This document shows, in pieces, positions 41,485-52,258 of a stretch of 64,000 nucleotides of DNA. Origin of the DNA: Symbiodinium sp. CCMP2592 (taxonomy: Eukaryota > Sar > Dinophyceae > Suessiales > Symbiodiniaceae); assembly GCA_905221615.1 (NCBI GenBank), contig CAJNDT010004557.1, forward strand, positions 1,359,001 through 1,423,000. Reading direction: 5' to 3'. The first letter of the stretch is position 1. Every line of letters begins with the position of its first letter. A model generated the notes under the pieces. The model saw only the letters and a program-made list of their open reading frames with translations, was not told the origin of the DNA and made no database searches. The translations under genes were made by a program, and so were the position numbers.

Positions 41485-42547
41485 TTGGAAGGGTTCGCCG
41501 GTGTCATGGAGGGCGGCCAAACAGCCGTTCACTTGCTTGAGCACGGCGGAATGCGAGTTGGTGGCGTCGATTGAGGCTCTGACGATGGCAAAGTCATTGG
41601 AGGCGATTGTCAACCAGCTGGAGCCGCAGCCCCGGACGATCATTCTGGGAATTGATAATCAGGCGACCATTGCGATCGCACAGCCGTCTACTACAGCCTC
41701 GTGGAGGACAAGGCACCTACGTGTGAGGGCGGCCTACATACATGAGCAGGTTGAATCGAATCAGGTTCAAATCCGGTATGTTCCGGGGAAACAGCAGTGG
41801 GCGGACCTACTCACCAAGAGCTTCCCTCGGCAGCGCTTATTTGAGCTTACTGGCCTGTGGGGTTTTGTGGATCGTGTTCATGAAGCTTCTAAGAAGGCGG
41901 TGGTGAAAGCGATGTTGATGTGTATGGTGGTCCAGACTACCCGCGCTCAGGAGCACCCGGAGCCCCTTGCTATCAATACCTCCCTCGAGCTCTACGTGAT
42001 GATCCTGGTGCTGGGTATAGCGGTGGTTGGACTTTGGGAGTTCATATGGCTATGCGTCGATCGGTGTTGTACGAGGCCTGAAGAAACCCGGACAGCGCGC
42101 AGAATGAGGCGGTTACAAGAGGCTGTTCAACGGGAGCTGGAGACCCAGATCAACGAGGCAGCCGCTTCACCTACCGGGACCAACCGTGGACCTCCAACTA
42201 CTCCACCAAGACCAAGGAGGGCATCCACCTCTATGTCATCATTATCAGCCCCCTCTTCGGTGCTGAATTCTCCTATGCCAAGGAGACCGTGTGTAGCTAA
42301 TGCTGCTACTCAGACCGAGATCAATGAGGACTATGTGCCGATTGTTGAGTACCTTGACCGCGATGTACCGGTACCTGTCCCAGTTCGCGAGTGGCACCCC
42401 GGACCACTTTATGTCACCCCTCATGGCGATACCTTTCATACCCATGAACGATGTTGGGGATTGAGGAATGCTAGATCGCGTCCTTTGCGATTCTGCCAAC
42501 GTTGCCGTGATAATGGTGGTCATTCACTGCGCGAACGCCATGGGTGA
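41420..42547 (+). CDS. pol: RNase H and C-terminal membrane/zinc extension (element 1, frame-shifted end of Pol)
   Basis: The frame is one base off the upstream Pol. Reading from 41420 gives IAYSDSSF with the first RNase H Asp at 41432-41434, then STAECE, GIDNQA and QWADLLTKS with the remaining acidic residues. RNase H removes RNA from the RNA/DNA hybrid during reverse transcription. After RNase H come about 220 residues not usual for copia: a hydrophobic segment (LELYVMILVLGIAVVGLWEF) fit to span a membrane, a Cys-rich stretch just after it, a Ser/Pro-rich linker, and a C-terminal patch FHTHERCWGLRNA...CQRC with zinc-site-like spacing. The patch resembles small Ada/ComEC-type zinc motifs, but I cannot assign it. 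Element 2 also has a membrane segment after RNase H but a different C-terminus. Confidence 0.83.
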   Translation: MAYSDSSFAPQGSRSFTGVVLSWKGSPVSWRAAKQPFTCLSTAECELVASIEALTMAKSLEAIVNQLEPQPRTIILGIDNQATIAIAQPSTTASWRTRHLRVRAAYIHEQVESNQVQIRYVPGKQQWADLLTKSFPRQRLFELTGLWGFVDRVHEASKKAVVKAMLMCMVVQTTRAQEHPEPLAINTSLELYVMILVLGIAVVGLWEFIWLCVDRCCTRPEETRTARRMRRLQEAVQRELETQINEAAASPTGTNRGPPTTPPRPRRASTSMSSLSAPSSVLNSPMPRRPCVANAATQTEINEDYVPIVEYLDRDVPVPVPVREWHPGPLYVTPHGDTFHTHERCWGLRNARSRPLRFCQRCRDNGGHSLRERHG

Positions 42548-42598
42548 GCTGAGCAGGCTGCAGTATGGAGAGTATGATCTCCCTTCTACAGGTCGCTC

Positions 42599-42607
42599 AA
42601 GGAGGAG
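42599..42607 (+). promoter_or_regulatory. Polypurine tract of element 1
   Basis: AAGGAGGAG lies directly before the 3' LTR, the position and composition expected for the plus-strand primer. Confidence 0.8.
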
Positions 42608-42870
42608 TGATGAAAGCCCTGAGCCTGTCAGCTCTGTGTAATTACATGCATGCCACGAGACCTTGATGGTCCAAGCTTTGCGGAGTGCTAGAAGACTGTA
42701 GTCAGTGTGAAGCACGGCAGGTCCTAGCAAGCATAGCAGTCCCAAGAACGGCAGAAGCCAGCATAGATTGTGCGCTTCGTGGAAACAGATTTCTTCGTCA
42801 ATTCGCTTGCGTTTGCCATGTCGCATTCACATGCTGTTTCTGGTGCATCAGAGAGTGCCTTGCTTCAGCA
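42608..42870 (+). repeat. 3' LTR of element 1
   Basis: 263 bp from TGATGAAAG to CTTCAGCA, identical to the 5' LTR except A at 42650. It is followed by the TTAGG target duplication. Confidence 0.95.
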
Positions 42871-42960
42871 TTAGGGGTTCAGGGTTTAGGGGTTTGGGGT
42901 TTAGGGTTTAGGGGTTTAGGGTTCAGGGGTGTAGGGGCTTTGGGGGTTTAGGGTTTAGGT
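42871..42960 (+). repeat. Telomere-like tract, right flank of element 1
   Basis: TTAGGGGTTCAGGGTTTAGG and further TTTAGGG/TTTAGGGG variants continue the array that stops at 33717. Confidence 0.9.
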
Positions 42961-43149
42961 CCCGAGTGAATCTTTGTGGCTGAGTAGGTAACCTTTTTGG
43001 AGGCTTAGCGTACTACAAGGGGTTCCTTTAAGAGATGTATAGGGCTCCTACAAAGGAATCTTAGTAGCTGAGCAGGAAACCTTTAGCCTTTTCGGGTTTA
43101 TATCATCCCACCATAATTGCAAACGTGAACCTTTTTGGGCTACAGTTAA

Positions 43150-43244
43150 CCCCATAAAGTTGGAAACCGGATTAAGGCCAAATAGTGCTGGGTTTCCCTA
43201 TACATGACTCTGAAGGATTGAGGCTATGGGGTTTCCAACTTTTG
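43150..43244. repeat. Foldback element loosely resembling PAL-E
   Basis: CCCCATAAAGTTGGAAACC on the left and GGGGTTTCCAACTTTTGGG on the right are near-complementary. AAAGTTGGAA is shared with PAL-E. Confidence 0.7.
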
Positions 43245-43740
43245 GGCTTCTACTGTAGGATACTCAGCTCCTGAGGACTGTGAAGCCCCTCGCTCAATCT
43301 CCTGCAGCACATACACCGGGACGTGACAAAGAAAAGCACAAGGAGTCTTGGACATGTAGGCCTGCAGAAAAGGTAGAGATAGACCTACAGACCGTAAAAC
43401 CGTCGAATCCCCAAGCCCTGGTAGTTAACGAAAGTCGAGGATCGCTATAGACCTTGTCAGGCTTTGTCCGAGTGTGAGTGTTAGCAAAAACCCTTGACCC
43501 TAGACTTCGACTTCCGAAACACCTTTGATCCTCCAAGCCGCAAGCTAAGAAGGCCTAAAGCAACCTTGAGCCCAAAACCGTGAGGTCGAAGTTCAGTCCC
43601 TTGGATAGGACGCAGGAGTTCAGCATGAAAGGACCATATTTTAGAACTCTACTATAGATCCCTTATAGACCCCTTCAGAGGAACCCTAAGAATAGTGTAG
43701 AGGGCGAGATCTTCCTCGACCGTCGAGAGCGACATCAACA

Positions 43741-43844
43741 TCGGAGTTTCGCAAAATTGGGGGTACCTTACTTTGGGGTCCTTATTCCAAGGATCCTACT
43801 GTTTCGGGCACTATAGTAGGATCCCTTATTCGGAAACTCCCATG
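43741..43844. repeat. PAL-C foldback element, diverged
   Basis: CGGAGTTTCGCAAAATTGGG and TTATTCGGAAACTCCCAT form the arms, with several mismatches. Confidence 0.82.
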
Positions 43845-46229
43845 TGGGGTCCTGAATAGATCATGTTGTTCCTTATCCTTTTGTTGTTAAAATATGCTCA
43901 CCCAGTGGGTGTTTCGGCAAACGAGAGTTTAGGGCTTGTAGAGTTCAGGGTGGTTCGATTCTCATCACGGGAATCTCAAGCTCTTCGCAATCTGTTCTGG
44001 CTCCTACGTGCACTCGCAACAGGAATTTACATCTTGTTGTCGGGCCTTTTCCCTTTTCATTTCCATGTACATTGGTCAGGTGTTGAGTGTTTCAGGGCTT
44101 AAATTGGATTGATTTAGGATGCAGTTCCTCGGGAGCATTGCGCTCCTCCTAGGTTATCAGAGACCCCGAAGCACCTGCACGCAGAGGCTTCTGAACAGTG
44201 AAGTAGCGTAGGCTGGTTGGGGGGGCTCTAGGCTCTTTATGGTTTGGGTTTAAGGTCAAGGTCATGGAGGGTTCTGGGCACTTAGGCGACGGGGCGTACC
44301 TCGAAAGCACTGGAGAAAATCAGTCCCAACTCCAATCGCTAATCCAGAGCCCCCAAAACCACGAAGCTCCAGCCTGAAAAGCAGCAAGAGCTGCAAACCG
44401 CTCCGGCTACGGATACGCTCGCGCCCGAAACCAAGAAGGCCCAGGGGAGACTGAGACTGTAGCCCCCTCCTGCTTACTTTATAGTCCTGAACACTTGAGA
44501 CCTGTAACCTAAACCACCAAAAGCCTTAAACTCTAAGCTCCAAACTCTGCACCGCGTGCTGCGCGCCCGAGAGTGAATGGCGAAACTCCGAGCACCCCAC
44601 GAACCAAAACCTCACCAGGCTTGTCCGAGTGCGAGCACTGAAACCCTAAACCCCAACCTTAAAGCCGAAACCCTAAACCCTTAGACCCTAAACCCTTGAA
44701 CCCTATAAGCCCTAAACCACGAACCCCGAAGCAGGTACCGCCATGGTCGATGCTTCGGATCCCTGCGCCAGCAGAGGAGGTAGGCTCCTCACGGTGGCGA
44801 GTGTCGGCGCCTCATGTGCTGAGGGTTTAGGGTTTAGGGTTTAGGGGTTTAGGGTTTAGGCTTTGGGGGTTCAGGGTTTACGGTGTGTTCAGGGTCTAAA
44901 TGAACCTTGTAAACCCCACTGTGGTTTGGGTTCTTTATTTCGATGTCCTTTTAAGAACCCTGAAAACTTAAACGGGTAGGTTATTCTGGGGTCAAAGAAG
45001 GGGCCAGGCTTAAAACTTGTGGTTCAGGGTGGAGGCTCAGATTGCTTGGGTTCAACAGCTAACCCGGAAAATGCCCGATCCTAGTGGTTTTTGCTTTTAA
45101 ATTGACGGGGGGGTCCCCGTGGATGGTAGGTTGGATGTTGGCTGAAGACGCTGCCACAGAAGCAGGTTTCGGTAGCTTCAAGTCAGAAGGTTCAGGGCTT
45201 ACTGGAACGTCGAAGGAAGCTAGGTTCAGGGTTTAGGGTTTAGGGTGAGCTTCCTGGATTTAAGCTGAACTGACGTGCAGGAGGTTTGAGCCGAGGAATT
45301 CGGATGTTTGTTTCGAGCTTGAGGGTGTTAGGGTTTAGGGTTTTAGGGCGGAGTCGCAGCAGGCCAGTTGCAAAAGGGTTTAGGGTTTAAGTTCTAATCA
45401 GATATTGACCTTGTCTCGGCAAGGGAGCTGAGGCTTTGATTGTTTGCGTGTCTCGGAAGTGCGACGTGCAACAGAGCGGCCTTGACAATTCGAATATGGT
45501 CTTGGGGTATGTGAAAGTATAGCCATAATAATAAGACAGCTTCAACTTACATATTATTGGGTTTATGTAGTGTCTCAGGAAATGGTTTTATGTTGATAAA
45601 GCTGCTTGAGCATACTTGTTGATTATGCTTCTAAAGGTGCTGAGTCTCTCAGCTCGTGAGTTCTGAGCGAGATCAGCCACAAGGCGATCATGACCCGAAA
45701 CCGCTGTCGCAAGTCAAGCGAGGCCAGCGTGCCCGAACAAGCCTTTATCATCTTGCAGTCACGCAACAAGTAAAGCCGCTGCTCTGGTATAGGGCTTAGG
45801 GTTTGTATGATTACAGTAACAATTTCCCAGAGTGTTCGTGGGGTTCTTTATTCAGCCTTGTTTTTGGCGTGGCATAATATAGTGACACCACACCATGTTG
45901 TAAGTATGAAGTCTGCTACAGTACCCACCCCTTTGACAAGCAATGAGGGTTCAGAGAGTCGGAGGTAATTAAGGCCATAAACTCCCATCCACACACACAC
46001 ACACACAGTTCACCAAGCCCATGCACTAACCTTAATATGAAAACCGCTAGAGCCTAAGCTCAGAGCTTCACACCCTGCGCCCAAGCGTAGCTAGGGCTTA
46101 AACCCGCAGGCTCATGTACTCATGCACTATAAACTTTGGCCTGAGATGGGTTCCTGTACTTGGGATTCAGGTCCGAATTACAAGGCATAGCCCCTAAATG
46201 CTAAACCCCGCCAACCGGATACGTGAAGC
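43845..46229. other. Gene-free 2.4-kb stretch
   Basis: Contains telomere-like tracts at about 44640-44720 (CCCTAAA) and 44822-44880 (TTTAGGG), a short CA run at 45990, and otherwise no signal. No open frame exceeds about 80 codons. Confidence 0.5.
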
Positions 46230-46233
46230 ATCT

Positions 46234-46464
46234 GGGTGGTTGTCAAAATTAGGGTCCTTTTTGGGTACCCTAAATATTAGGTGCCGTACTATAATAGGGA
46301 TCCAAAAACTAGGATGCCCAGTAGTACCCTTATTCCCTTTTTGTAGTCCTAGGTTCCTTATAGAGTTACCCAATACCAAAAAGAGAGGCCTTTTTATTCT
46401 TAGGTTACTGGGTATCCTAGTATAATAGGGACCCAAAAAGGGACCATAATTTTGACAACCACCC
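46234..46464. repeat. PAL-F foldback element split by a PAL-G element
   Basis: GGGTGGTTGTCAAAATTAGG opens and AATTTTGACAACCACCC closes the element. ATCT flanks both sides (46230-46233, 46465-46468), a second case of a 4-bp duplication for this family. A complete PAL-G copy interrupts it. Confidence 0.9.
46309..46420. repeat. PAL-G foldback element nested in PAL-F
   Basis: 112 bp, from CTAGGATGCCCAGTAG to TTACTGGGTATCCTAG. It is 110/112 identical to the copy at 48406. A near-repeat of about 19 bp (TATAATAGGGATCC / TATAATAGGGACCC) occurs on the two sides. Confidence 0.92.
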
Positions 46465-46468
46465 ATCT

Positions 46469-47330
46469 GGAAAACCGGCCCTTAGGTTGGATTCATTGCA
46501 GGTGGCGCCGGTTTCTCGGTAAACGGCGAGCTGCCGTGTAACCCAGGTGTGTACGATTCTATAGGGGGATAATCAGGCAGCTGTTGCAGGTTCTCTAGAG
46601 CTTCTAGAGCTTATGTGGGGTGCTGGGAGTTTACCTGATTTGTGCAGGCTTTGGTAGGCATTCATGGGTTTGGGGGTTGCAGCTGTTTTTGTATATACAC
46701 CATATGGTTCATGTCATGTACTTTGCTTAGCCATAGACTTTCAATTTCAGGCGCATACCTGAATTGAGGTATATATAGTTGAAGCTTTGGACAACCTACG
46801 AAGAGCCACGACGTGGACAAGTGCAAGAATCGGTTTCCGGCATCCCAAACCAACCATCGTCCCTGAATCCCACAGTGTGGAGCCTGTGTGTGTTTATGTA
46901 ATTGTCCCAAGCCTCACCCTGAGCCGACAGCCTGTATACCCAACCCAATTACTGGTGTCCTGTGCATTTTGATCTGTTGTACATTCCATCCCCACGTCCT
47001 GCTAACGCGGTAGTCGGGCTGTCATTGAGTCCTGGGGCTTGCCAGCACTACAGGAGTCGAAGTGGATTTTTGCTTGGGGCTGCGGTGGTGCTTTAGCGTT
47101 TCGTGTCAGCCAGAACCCTGTAGATTTCAACTCAGTCTTCGTGTTGTGTTCCCTGTTTCGGATATCTATAATAATGCTCGTTTGGGGCCCTTGTGATACT
47201 TATGCCATAATATGCACCGCAAACCCGCTTCTGACTGCTAGCCCCGGAATCCTAAACCCTTACACCTGAGATTGTGAATCCTTGCCTGCCGCGTGCGAGT
47301 GCAACTGTCGAAACCCTTAAACCCTAAACC
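46469..47330. other. Gene-free stretch
   Basis: No recognisable feature beyond a few CCCTAAA units near the end. Confidence 0.45.
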
Positions 47331-47441
47331 GCCCAGACCTTCCAAAATCCCTTAATTAAGGAATATACCTTAAATTATAATAGGATCCCTAATATGATTT
47401 AAGGTATATTCCTTAATTAAGGGATTTTGGAAGGTCTGGGC
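47331..47441. repeat. PAL-N: 111-bp palindrome with 45-bp perfect arms
   Basis: The first 45 bp (GCCCAGACCTTCCAAAATCC onward) are exactly complementary to the last 45 bp (47397-47441), with a loop of about 21 bp. CTTAATTAAGG inside each arm is itself palindromic. No other copy in the window. Confidence 0.95.
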
Positions 47442-47590
47442 GTTAAGCCCTCAACCTGAACCCCTTAACTCTTGCGGCTCCAAGCCCCCTTATGCCCTAA
47501 ACCCCGAACCCTTGAGCCTGAAACCCTATTCTCATGATCAAAGCCCCTCTGATTTTTGAGGGCCCGTAAACTCTTAAACAGCCCCAAACC

Positions 47591-47693
47591 TTAGAAGGGG
47601 CCCCCACCCTGTAATACTGGTATAATAGGAATATAACCGGGCCCTATAATATAATCCTTATAGTCACTATTACAGGGTGGGGGCAGCTCCTAA
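47591..47693. repeat. PAL-D foldback element
   Basis: TTAGAAGGGGCCCCCACCC and CACTATTACAGGGTGGGGGC form the arms. The right terminus has a small change (GCAGCTCCTAA). Confidence 0.87.
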
Positions 47694-47694
47694 C

Positions 47695-48405
47695 ACAAAC
47701 CCTAAATCCGAACTTTTGGCTTGATAAGGAGCCTCCTAGACTCCTCAGCGGGAACGAGTGAGTTACTAAGGCCATTAAACAACTGAACAGGTGTTTAGGA
47801 TTTAGGGCTTAGGGTTTAGGGTTTAGGGCTGAACCCCTATAGACCCCTTCCTATGGAACCCTGCAAGACAGATTTCACAGTGGAAGTTGTTGCGGCCACC
47901 ATGACGCATGATTGAGGCCTTGACGGTACGAGATCGAGATCCACTGGCTTCAGCGTTGCTGTCTGTACCGGGCCCGACTGTAGGGTTTAGGGGTTTAGGG
48001 TTTGTGTAGGGGCGTAGGGATTTATGTTTAGGGTTTAGGGTGCCTTATTCTCCAGGGTTCCTTAGGCTGCAGCTACCTAAAGAGTAGGTTGCTGGTCACA
48101 TCTCGGCAGCAGCCCAGTCACCGATGAGTTAGGTAAGCGGGATACAGATTGTTTAGGATAAGCTTAACTTAACTTATAAGGAGTGGTGTTTGGGAATTGG
48201 GGTTCAAGACAGGAAAACCGTAACACATTCTTTCCCAACACAAGGCCATGAAGCCTAATTACTGTCAAGCTCTGATTACTGCCCCCGGCCCCCCCCGCCC
48301 GAGACTGAGCTTAGGGCCTTTTTGTCAACGGGATTTTGTTGATCACCCGATGTCCAATCTAACCAAGATGCTCGTCCATATCGCAGTGGGTGTTTGTGTC
48401 AGGTT
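47695..48405. other. Gene-free stretch
   Basis: Telomere-like TTTAGGG units at 47797-47828 and 47981-48040; nothing else recognised. Confidence 0.45.
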
Positions 48406-48517
48406 CTAGGATGCCCAGTAGTACCCTTATTCCTTTTTTGTAGTCCTAGGTTCCTTATAAAGTTACCCAATACCAAAAAGAGAGGCCTTTTTATTCTTAG
48501 GTTACTGGGTATCCTAG
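48406..48517. repeat. PAL-G foldback element, solitary copy
   Basis: 112 bp, differing from the nested copy at 46309 at two positions. It is inserted in unrelated DNA, which fixes the element ends at CTAGG and CCTAG. Confidence 0.92.
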
Positions 48518-48669
48518 GCCAGTCATTCACAAGAAGACCCCAGGAGCTGATCTGTTGATCCATGAGGTGACCTGGGAACATGTTGCAAACCAACGAAGCA
48601 GCTGCCAAGCCAGCGCGACGAGAAAGATGCACACTAAAACACCCAAGCCCTAAACCCCCTGAGCCTTAC

Positions 48670-48711
48670 ATGCACACACACACGCATGTATACGTATACG
48701 TATACGTATAC

Positions 48712-48761
<50 letters not shown>

Positions 48762-48924
48762 GTATACGTATACGTATACGTCTATGTCTATGTCTATGTA
48801 TATGTATATGTATATTTACATGTACATGTATATGTACATGTACATGTACATGTACATGCACATGCACATGCACATGTATATACATGTATTTGTTTGTGTT
48901 TATGTTTATGTTTGTGTTTATGTA

Positions 48925-48961
<37 letters not shown>

Positions 48962-48978
48962 GTATGTACACACGTACA
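48670..48978. repeat. Compound TACG / TA / TATG / ACATG / TTTATG / TGTATG microsatellite
   Basis: About 300 bp with at least six successive unit types. Frames of up to 178 codons across it are Tyr/Ile/His-rich artefacts. Confidence 0.92.
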
Positions 48979-49770
48979 TCTATGCATACATCCTTTCATA
49001 CATGTTTTATGTCGAGGTAAGCGATGTCCTCCTAGCCGTCCTTGTTTCACTAGACTCCCCCCCATACGAAAGCTCAAGTTCAAGACAGGTAGATTGCAGG
49101 CATTACCTTGACCCCTAAAGTCTTTCCACCCTTGCCAGATGACGCTTTCTCCAAGTCTTGACTTGCCCATGACTATACTGTATTAGTGTTCCTCTCGGGA
49201 AACCTGATACCCCGAACCAGAAACCTGAATCCTACCTGCTAAAGCTTAAAGCTTGATCCCTGAGCTTCAATTAAGTCCTATTCTTTCAACACTGTCGACA
49301 CGTCTTGCGGGTGCCAAACTTCCTCCCTAAAGCCCAAATCCTAGACACCTTGCAAAGGACCTAAACGTTAAATTCTGCACCAGCTAAACCCGGAACCCCC
49401 AAAACCCTCGGTGCTCAGGCGATCTGAACGCTGGCCCTGAAAAAACAACTTTCCCTAAACTGGCCTTGCCGGGCGAGCAGTTTGTTGTGAGGGGGTTTAG
49501 GATCTAGATGTCTCAGAGATTTAGAGGCTATGAAAGGTTTTCATGGTTTCCTGTTTCTATACAGGAGCCTGTTTCAAGAGTCAGATAATATGTTTAGGTA
49601 CATGGACCATGGGGTACCTGCCCGGCACCTGGCTAAGAATTGACGGGATCCACACGACCAGCAACATTGCGATGCCCATCTTGCCCACGCTTCGATTCCC
49701 GACATATAGGGGTGGGAAGAGTGGGCAATGATATCCGTTCATTTAGCCCATACACTCCTCACCTAAACTC

Positions 49771-49881
49771 CTAGGACCCAGAGTAGGCCCTTATTTCCTT
49801 TTTTTAGGTTTTAGGTTCCCTTACAGCCCCTTTAAGCCAAAAAGGGCACCCTTTTTATTCCTAGGTTACTCTTGGGTCTAG
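49771..49881. repeat. PAL-G foldback element, divergent
   Basis: CCTAGGACCCAGAGTAGGCCC on the left and AGGTTACTCTTGGGTCTAG on the right, with the shared CTTTTTATTCCTAGGTTAC interior. Confidence 0.78.
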
Positions 49882-51536
49882 ACTCTGAAGCTGCAAGCCC
49901 TAGACCCTTCCAGGGTGTAGGGATGCTCGCTGGCCAGACTTGGATGATTTCCAGCTCAGGAACTCCCCGGCGGGCCCTTGATTCAAGAGCGCGCAATCTT
50001 TAATCGAGACCTGCGCCGCTCTCTCCCTAACCAGAAGGAAGCACAATGCACTTCTTGGAACTATATAGGCTCTCAGCTGTTGTACCTTTTTGGGACGATT
50101 ATAAGGTGCTTTGTGCAATCTAATTAGGACCCTGTAGTAAGAAGTATAAGATAACCATGACAAGGGACTCAAGTTGAGGCTCAGCCTTCAACTTTTCAAT
50201 TCGAGGAGGGATTGGTTGTCTGTTTCTTTTTTTTATCCGGTCTTGGGCAGCGAAAAAACTGAAATCTGCTTGGATAGAATGCATGGATTCTTGAGCATGA
50301 TGTTTCTACACCTGACGACACAATTACGACAGTGGATAGCCGCATTGGCTTCCTCCTTCTTCCTCTTTGCACGACGTGGTCAACGTACCCAAGGAGGGCT
50401 TCTGCACCCCGACCTGCGCCCGACCAAAGTTTGGTACATGGCGCTGTCACAGGGACCTAGTCCCCGGCACCTAAGAGACGTTCCATGGTTTTTCCACGGA
50501 ATGTGGAGAAGAGAAGGGGCTCGAGTTTTATGGGACGAAGAGTTTCGGTTTTGGTCTTGGAGTGTACAGTTCCACTAGACATTCAGATGACGGCGTGACT
50601 GGGCCCCTTGTGGAATTTGCGGGTGCATGCATGCCTCGTGGACACCAGCCGCCTCCCTCCCAAAACCAAACCAAAACCCCTAATATAAGCCTTAAATCGT
50701 TTGGCACCACAGGTTCAGGTAGGTTTAGTGGAGTCTTAAGAGACCCAAGATCTGACCCTGAACCCTGAGCCCATGAGGGTCTTAAGCTTCTTAGCCGCCA
50801 TTTGGGGTACCAGAATGCCTGACTCCGAAGCTTTCGTGCTTAGAGATAATTGCAATCACTTGCTGATTTCTGGGGCATATTTTACTACAGCGATAATTAG
50901 GAGCCCCAAAAAAGGTTTGCTAATTATGTAAGCCCCTTCCTTAGGGGAGGCGCTTGGTGGCCCAAGACCAGCAGTCAAGGCAGCCGCGGGTAGTATCTTT
51001 TGTGAGCATGGCACTGGTACGGTACGATCCGCTCACCGGAAGTGCCAACCGCAACTGCACGATTGCGAAGTATAGTCAGCAGGAAAACTCTGCGCTGATT
51101 TGTTGGGCCGCCTTCGCGTTTCTGTTTGGAGGGGAGCCGGGGTCGGCGGCTAAAATTGGGGTAGGGTATGAGCTTGGAGATCGGCTTCCGAATGACTCAT
51201 TCGGACGAATCCAGGCTCAAAGTTTCGTGGCTGTGGGTTCAGGAGTCGGGGTGTGAGCACCAGAGTTCAAGGATTTGGCGTTTAAGGTGAAATGGCCTGG
51301 AGTTCGGGGATTTTGTGCTCAGTTTGGGCCTTAAGATTCTTGTCGTTTCGATTGGTGCCCGCCCGCTTTCATGTTCTTCCACGTGCATGTGCTGGTTTCG
51401 CCTGAGCCCATTGCTTCAAGAAGTGCTTTGGCTTGAACAGGGTTAGGGTTTGAGGCTCTTTGGTTCAGGGTTTGAGGCTTTGGGACTTTGGGGTGTAGTG
51501 TTTAGTTCAAGGGCCGCAATGTCGCAGGATCGTATG
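49882..51536. other. Gene-free stretch
   Basis: A 134-codon frame at 50174-50578 (+) contains a hydrophobic patch but matches no family I recognise, and it overlaps antisense frames. Not called. Confidence 0.4.
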
Positions 51537-51542
51537 TGTGTG

Positions 51543-51587
<45 letters not shown>

Positions 51588-51618
51588 ATATGTATATATA
51601 TATATGTATGTATGTATT
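51537..51618. repeat. TA microsatellite
   Basis: TGTGTATATA followed by a TA run and TATG units. Confidence 0.9.
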
Positions 51619-51782
51619 GAGCTTTCGAGTTGTGAAGCGTTCGGGGCTTCCTTTCATGCCATGAGCTCAGGCGTCGGTGCGGGATCCTTGTAGGCTTCGT
51701 AGCTGGGCGCGTAACCTTTAACCTTTTGGGGTTCTGTGAAACCGACCGTAACTCAATAGGTTAAACCTTTTTGGGGGCTGGG

Positions 51783-51872
51783 ATGCTCAAAACCCAAAAC
51801 CCTAAACCCTAAACCCTAAACCCTAAAACCCTAAACCCTAAAACCCTAAACCCCTAAACCCTAAACCCTAAC
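51783..51872 (-). repeat. Interstitial telomere-like tract (CCCTAAA)
   Basis: About a dozen CCCTAAA/CCCCTAAA/CCCTAAAA units. Confidence 0.9.
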
Positions 51873-52036
51873 CCCTGAGTAAGGGATTGAAGGCTTCGGG
51901 TCTTGGGTTGACGGCCCAAGGGTTGCTATTGGGGCTCCAGGCTTGAAGTTCCACAAGGATCGGATGAAGGGTTTGAGGGTTTCAGCTTGAGGGCTTAGGT
52001 GTTCAGGGCTGGAGGGTTTCAGCTTGTGACGGTCTA

Positions 52037-52152
52037 GTTACCTTTGGTTAGGAGGGAATGGAAGAATGGTAGTAACTCCATTCCCCTACCTACCCTGCCC
52101 TACTACTACCCTACCCTACCTACGGGTACCCTATCCTACTAACCAAAGGTAC
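52037..52152. repeat. PAL-L foldback element with CCCTA-rich interior
   Basis: TTACCTTTGGTTAGGAGGG and CCTACTAACCAAAGGTAC form the arms. The interior has expanded CCCTACC units not present in the copy at 28233. Confidence 0.8.
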
Positions 52153-52202
52153 CCCAAACCCTAAACCCTCCTTAGGGTTTTGGGGTGTAAGGTCTTGGGG
52201 CT

Positions 52203-52258
52203 TTGAATAAACCCTAAACCCTAAACCCCAAAACCCCTAAACCCTAAACCCTAAACCA
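52203..52258 (-). repeat. Interstitial telomere-like tract (CCCTAAA)
   Basis: About seven CCCTAAA/CCCCAAAA units. Confidence 0.87.

Larger units (their letters stand above)
33718..42870 (+). mobile_element. Copia-type LTR retrotransposon, element 1 (complete, frame broken)
   Basis: A 9,153-bp element is bounded by two 263-bp LTRs (33718-33980 and 42608-42870) that differ only at 33760/42650 (G versus A). It is flanked by the 5-bp duplication TTAGG (33713-33717 and 42871-42875). Domain order Gag, protease, integrase, reverse transcriptase, RNase H places it in Ty1/copia. Two extra regions sit before and after integrase, and a membrane and cysteine-rich extension follows RNase H. The coding frame is continuous except for in-frame stops at 35932 (TAG) and 36934 (TAA) and a one-base insertion at 41418-41419. 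The near-identical LTRs imply recent insertion, so these breaks are recent, or are assembly errors, or reflect recoding. Confidence 0.95.

Noticed and set aside
37086-42523. Many 60-140-codon antisense and alternate-frame open frames inside element 1
   Set aside because: They are shadows of the Gag-Pol frame, which has clear catalytic motifs.
42524-42826. Antisense open frame repeated at both LTRs (also 33619-33936)
   Set aside because: The identical antisense peptides arise because both copies are LTR sequence; no evidence they are translated.
42900-46229. Solo LTRs or other remnants of the two retrotransposons outside the elements
   Set aside because: No stretch matching the 263-bp LTR or either polyprotein was recognised by eye; a computed self-alignment would be needed to exclude short remnants.
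48580-49170. Frames of 141-178 codons rich in Tyr/Ile/Val/His
   Set aside because: They cover the compound TA/TATG microsatellite in several frames; no family match.
50174-50578. 134-codon + strand frame with a hydrophobic patch
   Set aside because: No family resemblance and no supporting context; length is within what chance gives in this GC range.
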